This document shows, piece after piece, positions 1 to 8,564 of a stretch of 64,000 bases of DNA. The notes below the pieces were generated by a model. That model was not told the DNA's origin and made no database searches. It saw only the letters and a list, made by a program, of their open reading frames with translations. Made by a program: the position numbers and the translations under genes. Each line of letters begins with the position of its first letter. Position 1 is the first letter of the stretch. Source of the stretch: Nitrosomonas oligotropha (GTDB lineage Bacteria > Pseudomonadota > Gammaproteobacteria > Burkholderiales > Nitrosomonadaceae); the NCBI RefSeq assembly GCF_900106555.1, contig NZ_FNOE01000003.1, positions 144,443 through 208,442 of the forward strand, written 5' to 3'.

Positions 1-263
1 AGTACGGCCAGGAATACGGCGGCAAATTGCACATTCCTGCTATTCCATGACGCTTTACCGGAACGTAAATCAAGCACGGCAAAAGCGCTATAAACCAACG
101 CCCACCCCACGCCCGCAGCTGGAAAACCATAGAAAGGGATCATGATCAAGCCAATAGCAGCCGTTGAACTGGCCGACGTGAAAACGGCTTGCACAATGAA
201 TATCGTGGTACCCGCGAAACCCGCGTAAGCGCCCGCTTTCAGAAAAGCTGTTCGATTTTGCAT
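1..263 (-). CDS. Membrane protein, 3' end cut by window edge
   Basis: An open frame starts with ATG at 263 and runs off the window at base 1, giving 87 visible codons. An AAGAAGAAGG-like ribosome site lies just upstream. The visible part has a short basic N-terminus followed by three hydrophobic stretches (about residues 10-30, 36-60 and 76-87), so it is an integral membrane protein. No family is recognised and the C-terminus is not in the window. A different reading frame across the same bases gives a longer uninterrupted ORF, but the membrane-like composition and the ribosome site favour this one. Confidence 0.5.
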   Translation of the reverse strand, partial: MQNRTAFLKAGAYAGFAGTTIFIVQAVFTSASSTAAIGLIMIPFYGFPAAGVGWALVYSAFAVLDLRSGKASWNSRNVQFAAVFLAV

Positions 264-440
264 CCCGCCCTTCTTCTTGAATTACCTTGTCTCGAGTGCT
301 CAAATTGCACAATACAATGCGCTTTGGTTATTGGCATCTGACTGGTAATGGCAAAATCCGGAGAAAAGCGCCGAATCGGTTGTTTGCATTTTATGGTGCT
401 CATACGAGATGCAGTAACAGCACACCATGATGAAACGACA

Positions 441-471
441 CGAGCAAGTGCAAGTCACTTGCACTTGCTCG
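441..471 (-). terminator. Perfect inverted repeat, probable terminator of the lipoprotein gene
   Basis: Two 15-base arms (441-455 and 457-471) are perfect reverse complements around a single central base, so the RNA can fold into a stem of about 13 pairs. It lies 25 bases beyond the stop of the minus-strand lipoprotein gene. The T-rich tail is weak on both sides, so it could also be a protein-binding palindrome. Confidence 0.5.
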
Positions 472-495
472 TTTCCATTAATCAAACTCTGGAGT

Positions 496-1062
496 TTAAC
501 GGGCAGTCACAGCGGATTGCAGCAGATTAGCCGTTGCCTGTCCGCTTGTTTTGCTCACATAGTTGGTAATTACCGGAATGAATTTTCCCACCATATCAGG
601 GGAAAGATTCAATTGCTGAAATGATGCAGCAAGTGCAGCCGCACTGCCGAGTGTGCTATTACCGCCCGCTAACGCGGATAGATTGGACATGGCGGGTGCG
701 GCGCCCAGCATTGTACTCATTCCGGGAACAGACCGGGACAATGACGAAAATGCCTGCGGATTCATATTGCTTTGCGCCATTTGAAATATCGCTCCGGCGC
801 CACCCAAGGCCTGCTGCGGCGAGACACCAAGACGGTGAGCCAGAATATCCACCAGACCAATCTGCGCAGCTCCTTCAGCGTTACCGGCAACTGCAGCACC
901 GGCATTAAGCACTTGTTTGCCGCTCTGCGCCGCGCTTTCTATCGTTGATAGACTTTGATTGACCGCACCCACAGGATTCGTACCGCCGGTATTGGTCGCG
1001 CAGCCCGTAACTGCCGACAAAATGATCACGGCGCCTAATTGAACGTAATTGCTTTTTTTCAT
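496..1062 (-). CDS. DUF2780-like lipoprotein (VcgC/VcgE type)
   Basis: Encodes about 188 residues. The start is set at the ATG at 1062, with GGAG five bases upstream; an ATG one codon earlier and a much longer in-frame extension have no ribosome site at a suitable distance. The N-terminus is a lipoprotein signal (basic MKKSN, hydrophobic run, lipobox VTGC at about residue 20). The mature protein is Ala/Gly/Ser-rich with a GLVDILAHRLGVSPQQALGG segment resembling the DUF2780 family. The function of that family is not known to me. An envelope location is inferred from the lipobox. It is probably a single-gene unit ended by the hairpin at 441-471. Confidence 0.65.
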   Translation of the reverse strand: MKKSNYVQLGAVIILSAVTGCATNTGGTNPVGAVNQSLSTIESAAQSGKQVLNAGAAVAGNAEGAAQIGLVDILAHRLGVSPQQALGGAGAIFQMAQSNMNPQAFSSLSRSVPGMSTMLGAAPAMSNLSALAGGNSTLGSAAALAASFQQLNLSPDMVGKFIPVITNYVSKTSGQATANLLQSAVTAR

Positions 1063-1065
1063 CAT

Positions 1066-1652
1066 AACTCCTTCTCGTGTATAGATATGTGATCGATGAC
1101 TATTGTCATAATAGATTTGTGCTGAGAATAAAAAATATTTTAGCCTCTCTGAACCAGCAGAGTTAATAATATCCGATAAGCTACCATAGTTCCTTCGCAA
1201 GTGCATCAGGCTGTTTCCCGGCACCCTTTAAATTCTCATTAACCGGTGCGCCGCCGCTTAATAAAACTCTAAACCATCGTAACCACGCCGGCTATCGCTA
1301 TAAAAATGCTTGCAATGGATAACTTTGCGGAACAATTTCTAACGCTGCTTACAGCATTGCCAGGTGCTTAGCATCCTAAGACCCGACATAACCTGGGGTT
1401 TCTTTAATATATGTGTAAGACAACGCTGATATAAATTTTTTCTTCTTTTTGTTAATTTATTCTCCTCCCTCTTGATTCCTTCCACACAGCGTTCCGAAAT
1501 TTTAGACATAGTTATCAATAGAGGATGTTTGTTCAAACCAATACATTACATTCGAAAATTTATTGGTTTTTAGAAAAAATCACCGCAAAAGAGGTATTGA
1601 ATTTCAAGTAATAGTCTATTCGAAATAATTAGTTGCAGGAGACTGGGAACGT
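1066..1652. other. Intergenic stretch without a recognised gene
   Basis: This 587-base stretch separates the divergent lipoprotein and GGDEF-EAL genes and is AT-rich towards its right end. A 65-codon minus-strand frame (1339-1536) has no ribosome site and no recognisable protein character. The region probably holds the promoters of both flanking genes, but no clear -35/-10 pair was identified. Confidence 0.4.
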
Positions 1653-4094
1653 ATGAGCGGATACATCAAGATACTGATCGTTGAAGACGAAAAAATTGTT
1701 GCGCTTGACCTGAAAAGACGTCTGACAAAATTAGGCTATCAAGTTACCGGAATGGCTGCCAGCGGCCAGAAAGCACTGGCGCTGGTGGACCAGGAGATCC
1801 CCAATATTGTGTTGATGGACATTCATATTCAAGGGGATATGGATGGCGTTGAAGTGGCGGATCAGCTGCAAAAAGCCCATAGCATCCCAATCATATACTT
1901 GACCGCTTACTCCGAAGAAAAAACCGTGAATCGGGCGAAAGCGACCAAGCCCTACGGTTATTTATTAAAGCCATTCTCCGACAGAGAGCTGCACATCATC
2001 ATCCAAGTCAGTATAGAGCGTTACGAAAACGATATTCTGTTAAAAAAGAATGAGCAGCACTTTCGTCTCGCACTGGAAGCGGCGCGCTTGGGCACCTGGG
2101 AAGTAACGAAAGAATCTCGTGAGATATTCATGGGTAAAAGCCCTGAAGGAACCATAGAACCGATATCCGACTGGGAAAGTTTCTTTCTTTCAATAGACGA
2201 AACAGACAAGCCAAAAGTATCTGACTTTATCGATAAATTGCGCAATAAAAAGGGCTTGGCTGCTGAAATAGAATTCCGCGTTAGCCCTGATACCGGAAAA
2301 AGCTGCTGGTACAAGTTATATGGCAAATCGTTTAAAAATAGTGATGCAGGAAAGCATCAGATCGTCGGTATCTTACAGGAAACAACCGAGAACCGTCTTG
2401 CAAAAGACCGCCTGGCGCAAGCCGCTACTGTTTTTGAATGCGCATCGGAAGGCATCATCATTCTCAACAAAAATAGAAAATTTAATTGCGCCAATAGCGC
2501 CTTTTATAAGATCACCGGATTTCAGCCCCACAATCTCCGGAATAAGGAGTTACCGTTTCTTACCAGCCGTTCCTTGAGTAAGAATATTTACAATAGCATA
2601 TGGCAAAGTATTGATAAGCATGGCCATTGGCGAGGAGAAATCACGGCATTCAAGAAAAATAATGAGACAATATTTGTCTGGCTGACGATTGGACTCATTC
2701 CCGCCGAAGCAAATGAAGAACAGCAATTCGTCGTCATGATATCCGATATTACGGCGATCCGCGAAACGCAGGAACAGTTATCGCATATTGCGTACTACGA
2801 TAATCTGACCAACTTGCCCAATCGCATGCTGATCATGGATCGGCTTCAATTGGCGCTGGCAAAAGCCATACGGAGTTCCTCGTTTCTTGGCGTGCTGTTC
2901 ATTGACCTCGACAACTTTAAGAGAATCAATGACACCCTGGGGCATACACACGGAGATTCGATGCTCTGCTTTGTGGCGCAGAGAATGCTCTCCGTGCTAC
3001 GGCAAAGCGATACTTTGGGCCGATTGGGAGGTGATGAGTTTATCGTCATTGTGACGAATGCTGAATCCCGCGATGCCTTGGTAATCGTCGCGGAAAAAAT
3101 ACTGGAATGTCTTTCCCATCCCATTGTCATCAGTAACATGGAAGTCGTCCCATCGTGCAGTATCGGTATCAGCGCATACCCGGATCATTCCTCACATCAT
3201 GATGAATTAGTGCAAATGGCGGATACCGCCATGTACGAAGCAAAAAACAAAGGGCGCAACAGTTACGCTTTTTATCATCCATCCCTGACACAAAAAGCCG
3301 CTCATTATTTGACGCGGGAACGGGAACTGCATCACGCTTTAATTAAAAATGAATTTCTGCTGCATTATCAACCGCAATTTTCTTTATCGCAGAAAAAAAT
3401 AACCGGCGTGGAAGCGTTAATCCGCTGGCAGCATCCGGAAAAGGGTTTGTTATCTCCCGCTGAAATTATTCCGGTTGCCGAAACGAGCAGGCTGATCGTG
3501 GAAATCGGTAACTGGATCCTGACGGAAGCATGCAAGCAACTCAAACAATGGCGAGATAGAGGTTTTTGCGATATCCGCATTGCGGTCAATATCTCGATAC
3601 GTCAACTCGCCGATAAAGATTTGCAGCAATTTATTGCAGAACTATTGCAACAGTACGCATTGCCAGCCCAGTCACTTGAGCTGGAGATAACGGAATCCTG
3701 TCTGCAAAATGAATTGATTTATATCCGATGTTTAGAACAATTGGAGAGTCTGGGTATACCGATTTCCATCGATGATTTTGGCACCGGTTATTCCTGCTTG
3801 AGTTCATTGAAAAACCTTCCGATACGGCGGCTGAAAATCGATCAGAGCTTCGTCAAGGGCATACCTTATGATACGAATGATTGCGCCATTGCAGCAGCTA
3901 TTCTGGCATTGGCTCAGAAACTGAATCTGCAGGTAACTGCGGAAGGTATCGAGACTTACGAGCAAGCCGATTTTCTCGGTAATCTTGGATGCGATGAGTT
4001 GCAAGGTTACTTGCTGAGTAAACCGGTAGATTCCGAACAGATACCTTATTTGATCCAGAAACTGCCGGATCGCCTGAGCTCCCTGAAGTTCTAG
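1653..4094 (+). CDS. REC-PAS-GGDEF-EAL response regulator for c-di-GMP
   Basis: An 813-residue cytoplasmic protein. Residues 1-125 form a receiver domain with phospho-acceptor D56, T84 and K106. Two PAS-like regions follow (about 130-260 and 265-370), then a GGDEF domain and an EAL domain. The cyclase motif GGDEF is intact near residue 460 and is preceded, five residues earlier, by RQSD, an RxxD inhibitory-site pattern. The EAL domain keeps EALIRW, EITES, DDFGTGYS, LKID, AEGIE and QGYLLSKP, so both making and breaking c-di-GMP look possible; the net activity cannot be told. AGGAG lies 11 bases before the start. The histidine kinase 38 bases downstream is of the class that often pairs with this receiver type, so the two probably form a two-component system. 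Confidence 0.9.
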   Translation: MSGYIKILIVEDEKIVALDLKRRLTKLGYQVTGMAASGQKALALVDQEIPNIVLMDIHIQGDMDGVEVADQLQKAHSIPIIYLTAYSEEKTVNRAKATKPYGYLLKPFSDRELHIIIQVSIERYENDILLKKNEQHFRLALEAARLGTWEVTKESREIFMGKSPEGTIEPISDWESFFLSIDETDKPKVSDFIDKLRNKKGLAAEIEFRVSPDTGKSCWYKLYGKSFKNSDAGKHQIVGILQETTENRLAKDRLAQAATVFECASEGIIILNKNRKFNCANSAFYKITGFQPHNLRNKELPFLTSRSLSKNIYNSIWQSIDKHGHWRGEITAFKKNNETIFVWLTIGLIPAEANEEQQFVVMISDITAIRETQEQLSHIAYYDNLTNLPNRMLIMDRLQLALAKAIRSSSFLGVLFIDLDNFKRINDTLGHTHGDSMLCFVAQRMLSVLRQSDTLGRLGGDEFIVIVTNAESRDALVIVAEKILECLSHPIVISNMEVVPSCSIGISAYPDHSSHHDELVQMADTAMYEAKNKGRNSYAFYHPSLTQKAAHYLTRERELHHALIKNEFLLHYQPQFSLSQKKITGVEALIRWQHPEKGLLSPAEIIPVAETSRLIVEIGNWILTEACKQLKQWRDRGFCDIRIAVNISIRQLADKDLQQFIAELLQQYALPAQSLELEITESCLQNELIYIRCLEQLESLGIPISIDDFGTGYSCLSSLKNLPIRRLKIDQSFVKGIPYDTNDCAIAAAILALAQKLNLQVTAEGIETYEQADFLGNLGCDELQGYLLSKPVDSEQIPYLIQKLPDRLSSLKF

Positions 4095-4132
4095 ACTACC
4101 CCCACTTCTTCACACCAGGATTAAATAGCGAT

Positions 4133-5533
4133 ATGCCGCCACCCCGATTCAGAAGCTTGAGCAATACCGAGGAAATGATGCATCTTGCTGTGGAAGCTTC
4201 TCCCAATGGCATGGTCATGACCGGTTGTGATGGAAAAATTGTCATGGTGAATTCCGCCACGGAAAAGCTATTCGGCTATTCCAGGCAGGAATTAATCGGT
4301 CATTCCATCGAAATGCTTATCCCCGAACGATTCCGCCGACATCATCCCGGCTATCGGGAAGCTTATATCAGCGAATCAAAATCGCGTTCCATGGGGCATG
4401 GCAGGGATCTTTACGGCCTGCACAAAAGCGGCAAGGAATTCCCAGTTGAAGTTGGTCTGAATCCCGTGGAAACCGAACATGACGGCATTTTTGTGCTGGC
4501 CGCCATCGTCGATATTACCGATCGCAAGCATGCCGAGGAAATGATATACCTCGCAGTCGAGGCTTCTCCGAACGGTATGGTGATGACCAATCATGAAGGA
4601 AAAATTATGATGGTAAATTCCACTACTGAAGAACTATTCGGTTACCACCGGGGAGAATTACTGGGTCAACCGATTGAAATTTTGATACCGGAATCACATC
4701 GCGCCCATCATCCGTCATTAAGAAGTAATTATCTGCAATATCCCAGCACGCGCGCAATGGGGCATGGCAGAGATCTGCATGGGGCGCACAAAAACGGCAA
4801 AGAATTTCCAGTCGAAGTAGGCTTGAATCCGATCCAAACGCCCAGAGGTGTTATGGTGCTTGCGTCCGTTATCGACATTACTGAGCGGAAATCTCAAGAG
4901 GAACAACTCAAAGCAGCATTGAAGGAGAAAGATTTATTGCTATCGGAAATTCATCACAGGGTTAAAAACAACCTTCAAATCATCGATAGCCTACTCGGAA
5001 TGCAATCCGATATGCTGGATAATAATACGGCTGCTATATCCGTTTTAAAAGAAAGTCAGAACCGGGTGAAATCCATGGCGCTGATTCACCAGATCTTATA
5101 TCAATCATTGGATTTTTCCCGCGTTGATTTTTCCGGTTTCATCCAATCCCTGGTTGATAACTTATCCGTTTCCTATGCGCTGGATACGTCGAGAATCGTT
5201 ATAAATATCGATACCGATCAGGAAGTGCTTCTTCCCATCGATGTCAGTATTCCATTGGGATTGATTCTAAACGAGCTTTGCACGAACGCCATGAAGTATG
5301 CATTTACTGAAAACCGGGGCGGCCATATCGATATCAGCCTTAAACGCCAGAATCAAGGACAACTGCTGGTATGTCTTAGCGATGACGGTGTAGGGATACC
5401 GGACGATTTCGATATTGAAAATACCCAATCCCTGGGTTTACAACTTGTTCAGTTACTCAGTGAGCAAATTTCCGCGGAACTCACTATTCATCGTAAAAAT
5501 CCGACCCGTTTTTCGCTGATTGTTCCACTCTGA
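4133..5533 (+). CDS. Tandem-PAS sensor histidine kinase (HisKA_2)
   Basis: A 466-residue protein without membrane segments. Two PAS domains (about residues 15-135 and 140-258) are near copies of each other. A HisKA_2 dimerisation domain carries SEIHHRVKNNLQ with the phospho-acceptor His near residue 272, followed by a HATPase_c domain with NELCTNAMKYAF and DDGVGIPDD. The PAS domains resemble the FixL group, but the residue matching the FixL haem-binding His (just before GxGR) is Arg here, so haem binding is not expected by that route. It probably phosphorylates the receiver of the GGDEF-EAL protein 38 bases upstream. The first ATG is used; an ATG at 4175 would remove only the leader. Confidence 0.88.
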   Translation: MPPPRFRSLSNTEEMMHLAVEASPNGMVMTGCDGKIVMVNSATEKLFGYSRQELIGHSIEMLIPERFRRHHPGYREAYISESKSRSMGHGRDLYGLHKSGKEFPVEVGLNPVETEHDGIFVLAAIVDITDRKHAEEMIYLAVEASPNGMVMTNHEGKIMMVNSTTEELFGYHRGELLGQPIEILIPESHRAHHPSLRSNYLQYPSTRAMGHGRDLHGAHKNGKEFPVEVGLNPIQTPRGVMVLASVIDITERKSQEEQLKAALKEKDLLLSEIHHRVKNNLQIIDSLLGMQSDMLDNNTAAISVLKESQNRVKSMALIHQILYQSLDFSRVDFSGFIQSLVDNLSVSYALDTSRIVINIDTDQEVLLPIDVSIPLGLILNELCTNAMKYAFTENRGGHIDISLKRQNQGQLLVCLSDDGVGIPDDFDIENTQSLGLQLVQLLSEQISAELTIHRKNPTRFSLIVPL

Positions 5534-5604
5534 AAGGATTGCATGGCATTGCTTAAAACCACTCAAGCGCGCTTTGAAACCCGCAGTATCCAATGAGTAC
5601 TCTA

Positions 5605-6120
5605 TTATTTTTTTGGCATATGCTGATGCAGCTGCCCGGGTTCAGCATGACGCGCATGATCGCTTAGCTGCGCATCAAACCAGCGGTGGATTGCATTGAC
5701 AAGCTGCCGTGATTCAGTGGAATAGCCTATTTGTGCGCCGATAGGGAGCACTTTGTATTCAATCTTGATTTCTCCCGGTTTGGCTGCTTTCAACTCAGCC
5801 AATCCGGGCATGTCTCCACCATGAATTTTTTCCGGGTTTGAGAAGTTACCTTGCTTAAATTCATTGGCAATTTTAGACAGATGTGCTCTGATCAAACTGA
5901 CTTGCTCCTGATCCGATATGTTTCTGACGGTAACCTTCTGAACGCCACCACTTTCAGTCTTGGTGAAAACATGCACGGTCTTTTCCAAATCAAACGGCAT
6001 GACATGAGCGCCGCGTTCCGCTACTTCGTTCAATCGCTTTTCATCCGCGGGCGCAGCAGCATGAATCGATGCCGGCAAAAGAAAAACCAGCAAGAAAGTG
6101 ACAGTAAATAACTGATTCAT
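5605..6120 (-). CDS. Secreted protein of unknown function
   Basis: A 171-residue protein with a clear Sec signal peptide (MNQLFTVTFLLVFLLPASIHA, cut before AAPADE). The mature part is hydrophilic, with HGGDMPGLAELKAAKPGEIK in the middle and a His-rich tail (HARHAEPGQLHQHMPKK). No cysteines are seen in the mature part. A periplasmic location is inferred. GGAG lies 8 bases before the ATG. It is the last gene of a minus-strand row after the LOV gene, about 150 bases away, so it may have its own promoter. I do not recognise a characterised family. Confidence 0.7.
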   Translation of the reverse strand: MNQLFTVTFLLVFLLPASIHAAAPADEKRLNEVAERGAHVMPFDLEKTVHVFTKTESGGVQKVTVRNISDQEQVSLIRAHLSKIANEFKQGNFSNPEKIHGGDMPGLAELKAAKPGEIKIEYKVLPIGAQIGYSTESRQLVNAIHRWFDAQLSDHARHAEPGQLHQHMPKK

Positions 6121-6274
6121 TTTATTTCTCCGCTACGGTGAGCTTACAGAACCGATCAGATTGGTGGAAACCGCACACAGAGCAAATCTTGTACCTCGTT
6201 TGACTGTTTCATGCACGGGTAAGAATGCTTAAATCGTGCGGTTATTTATCCGGATGCCGCTCATGCATCCGGCT

Positions 6275-6727
6275 TCATCGCTTGAGTGCCGCCAGTTGCT
6301 CCTTCAAAGCCTTAATTTCCTCTTCCGCACGGATTTTCGGGGTGATGTCTAATTGCACACCAAGGAAATAAAGTAAGTTTCCATGCGAATCAAAAAGCGG
6401 GGAAACCAGTAAGTGGTTATAAAATAACTCACCGTTCTTACGAAAGTTTCTCAAAACCACTTCCACCGGTTTTCTATTTTTTATCCCTTCCTTGAGCTGC
6501 TTAACACCGGCCTGATCGTGTTCATCGCCCTGCAAAAAACGGCAATTCCTGCCTACCGTTTCCGCTAACGTATAACCGGTTATTGTCTCGAACGCTTTAT
6601 TCACATAAACCAAAGGCATGTCCTCTTGATCGGGATCAGCCAGTGTTACACCGTTCACGCATGAATCAAGAATCTTGGACAATACTTGTGGAATTAATCC
6701 AGGGTCTTTTTCAACGATAAAATCCAT
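6275..6727 (-). CDS. Short LOV-domain blue-light photoreceptor
   Basis: A 150-residue protein made almost entirely of one PAS/LOV domain. Residues 59-66 read GRNCRFLQ, the LOV signature, with C62 in the position that forms the flavin-cysteinyl adduct in blue light. The other flavin contacts are also present: Asn in LRNFRKNG, Asn in FYNHLL and Gln in FLGVQLDIT. After the domain comes a charged helix (EEEIKALKEQLAALKR) like the J-alpha dimer helix of short LOV proteins from pseudomonads. There is no attached effector domain, so any output must come through dimer changes or a partner. GGAGAG precedes the ATG. It lies 73 bases after a SRPBCC gene and an FAD oxidoreductase gene on the same strand. 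Confidence 0.88.
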   Translation of the reverse strand: MDFIVEKDPGLIPQVLSKILDSCVNGVTLADPDQEDMPLVYVNKAFETITGYTLAETVGRNCRFLQGDEHDQAGVKQLKEGIKNRKPVEVVLRNFRKNGELFYNHLLVSPLFDSHGNLLYFLGVQLDITPKIRAEEEIKALKEQLAALKR

Positions 6728-6800
6728 GATCTTCTCTCCAAGTTAATCAACTGTTAGCATAATTAAATACGTACGAACGGGTCCGCCGTCTTACATCAAC

Positions 6801-7265
6801 CTACTCCGCCTCGATCAGTTTCTTGATATTCTTGACAGTCCTTTCAGTTCCATCTTGAACGGCGATACGCACCAGCTTCTCAAACGGCCTGACATGCAGA
6901 TCCAGGCTCAGTAACTCAAAAATAAAAGTTATCCGGCTATCGGAAGCATTCACTGGTTCAATGACATAATCACACCGGTAAGGATTGGAAACGCCTTCAA
7001 AACAGATACGTGCACCCGTATCAAAAAATTTAACTTTGAAGGTCGATTCCGAGCGATTGCCTTGATCGATGCGGACTTGACGGCAGACGGTTCCTATTTT
7101 TATAGGACCATCGGTCAGTTTCTCCAATTCCTTAACTTCCGGAGACCATCGGGGATAATTAATGAGCAGATCATTACCGATAAAATTGAAAAGTTTATCG
7201 GTGGGACTTCGAATTATTGCACTGGCCTTGCCAATTACAGGGCTGTCTTTGAACAAACCAAGCAT
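6801..7265 (-). CDS. SRPBCC (START-like) ligand-binding protein
   Basis: A 154-residue protein with the layout of the polyketide cyclase / SRPBCC fold: N-terminal strand (GKASAIIRSPTDKLFNFI), a WSPEVKELEKL segment, several strands and a long C-terminal helix (TERTVKNIKKLIEAE). The fold binds hydrophobic or aromatic small molecules; the ligand here is unknown. GGGAGG lies 7 bases before the ATG. The stop of the FAD oxidoreductase gene is only 24 bases upstream, so the two are very probably co-transcribed and could act on the same compound. Confidence 0.7.
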   Translation of the reverse strand: MLGLFKDSPVIGKASAIIRSPTDKLFNFIGNDLLINYPRWSPEVKELEKLTDGPIKIGTVCRQVRIDQGNRSESTFKVKFFDTGARICFEGVSNPYRCDYVIEPVNASDSRITFIFELLSLDLHVRPFEKLVRIAVQDGTERTVKNIKKLIEAE

Positions 7266-7289
7266 AAAATGCCTCCCGCACGGTGTTTG

Positions 7290-8453
7290 CTAAACCAAAT
7301 AGGTATCGATTCCTGCCAATAATAAGTCATATTGCGCTTCAACAATTTCTTTAATCGTTAAAGCTGGAATACCGGTAATCAAGTTACCTTCCGCAACCAG
7401 CCAGCCTACCGCATCCGACGGCCCCAGACTCACCACATAACCCAATTCATGGTGGAGATAAGGCTCGAGCAATCCGGGAAATCCCGCATGCCGCAACACG
7501 TTTCGCGCCACTAATTTACCTTTCCTGACAGCGGATTGCGCGGTCAATGTATTCGATCCAAGCGACTGGTAATACGAACAATCACCCGCTACAAAAATAT
7601 TGGGTAGCGGTTTCTGATCAACTATAACCTGTCCGAAAGCATTTGCGGTAAAAATATTGCGCGGCTTTTTTCCCAAAAACAGTAGGGTCAGACTGGAAGG
7701 CAATTCAAACTGCTGTTCAGTCACCTTGTCCGTCAGTAAAATTTTTCCGGTTTGCTGTTCACGGTAATATGTATTCGGATAAAAAGCGATATTCATATCC
7801 CGCATGCGGGATTCCGCATAAGTACCAAACCCGGCAGGAAATTGCTCCAGCACATGCTCGCCCGAGTGGATCAAGCGCAATTCCACCTTACGTCTGATCC
7901 GATCGAGAAACTGCTTTATTTCGAATAAAAACTGTATCCCCGTGGCTCCTCCGCCTACAACGGAAATCGACAATTCCGGTGAGTCATTCCGGTCGAGCAG
8001 CCGGGTTAATAAATCTGATCCGCTTATCGTGGCAAAATCATTCAGACTCAGCAAATTGCCGCTATCGACATGATCATTTTTCTGACTCTCGCAACCGCTC
8101 GCGACAATCAAATAATCAAAATCAACTATCTCACCATTCACAACCAGCTGCCGCTCATCCTGATAGCTCTCCAACGCGCTTTGATCAAAGCTCACCGCTG
8201 CCGGAATGTGCCGGCACCCGTAACGACTTTCTATGTCGGCAAAAGGAACCAGCAAATCGGTTAGCGGATAGCGAAATGTTTCATGTAAGTGTGTAATCTT
8301 TAGATGCTGCGTTTTAGGATCGATCAACGTAATGTCGGTATCCGGAGCAAATTGTAATAGATTGGTTAACGCGGCAAGTCCGGCATATCCGCCACCGGCA
8401 ATGACCACCTTCAACCTTTTTTGCTTGGAAATATTAAATGGCAGCAAAGCCAC
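7290..8453 (-). CDS. FAD/NAD(P)-dependent oxidoreductase (NDH-2/SQR-like)
   Basis: A protein of about 387 residues with two Rossmann motifs: VVIAGGGYAGLAAL near the N-terminus for FAD and ISVVGGGATGIQFLFE in the middle for NAD(P)H. FVAGDCSYY near the C-terminus is the second FAD motif of the pyridine nucleotide-disulfide reductase superfamily. No CxxxxC redox pair is seen, so it resembles type II NADH dehydrogenases or sulfide:quinone reductase relatives rather than disulfide reductases. Start: a GTG at 8453 has AAGGAG five bases upstream; a GTG at 8459 overlaps that site. It is the first gene of a minus-strand row with SRPBCC and LOV proteins. Confidence 0.78.
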   Translation of the reverse strand: MALLPFNISKQKRLKVVIAGGGYAGLAALTNLLQFAPDTDITLIDPKTQHLKITHLHETFRYPLTDLLVPFADIESRYGCRHIPAAVSFDQSALESYQDERQLVVNGEIVDFDYLIVASGCESQKNDHVDSGNLLSLNDFATISGSDLLTRLLDRNDSPELSISVVGGGATGIQFLFEIKQFLDRIRRKVELRLIHSGEHVLEQFPAGFGTYAESRMRDMNIAFYPNTYYREQQTGKILLTDKVTEQQFELPSSLTLLFLGKKPRNIFTANAFGQVIVDQKPLPNIFVAGDCSYYQSLGSNTLTAQSAVRKGKLVARNVLRHAGFPGLLEPYLHHELGYVVSLGPSDAVGWLVAEGNLITGIPALTIKEIVEAQYDLLLAGIDTYLV

Positions 8454-8564
8454 GATCACTCCTTACCTTTATCTATGATTAACGCAAAACCTTGCGCCGG
8501 TAATGTTAACTTGAACCCGGCTGCACTACAGCCTAGCATAATTACCAGCTGCATGGCTTTATCT

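Noticed and set aside
1063..1224. In-frame 5' extension of the DUF2780-like lipoprotein
   Set aside because: It would bury the lipoprotein signal inside the protein and ignores the ribosome site directly before 1062.
1339..1536. 65-codon minus-strand frame
   Set aside because: No ribosome site at the start and no protein-like composition; lies in an AT-rich intergenic stretch.
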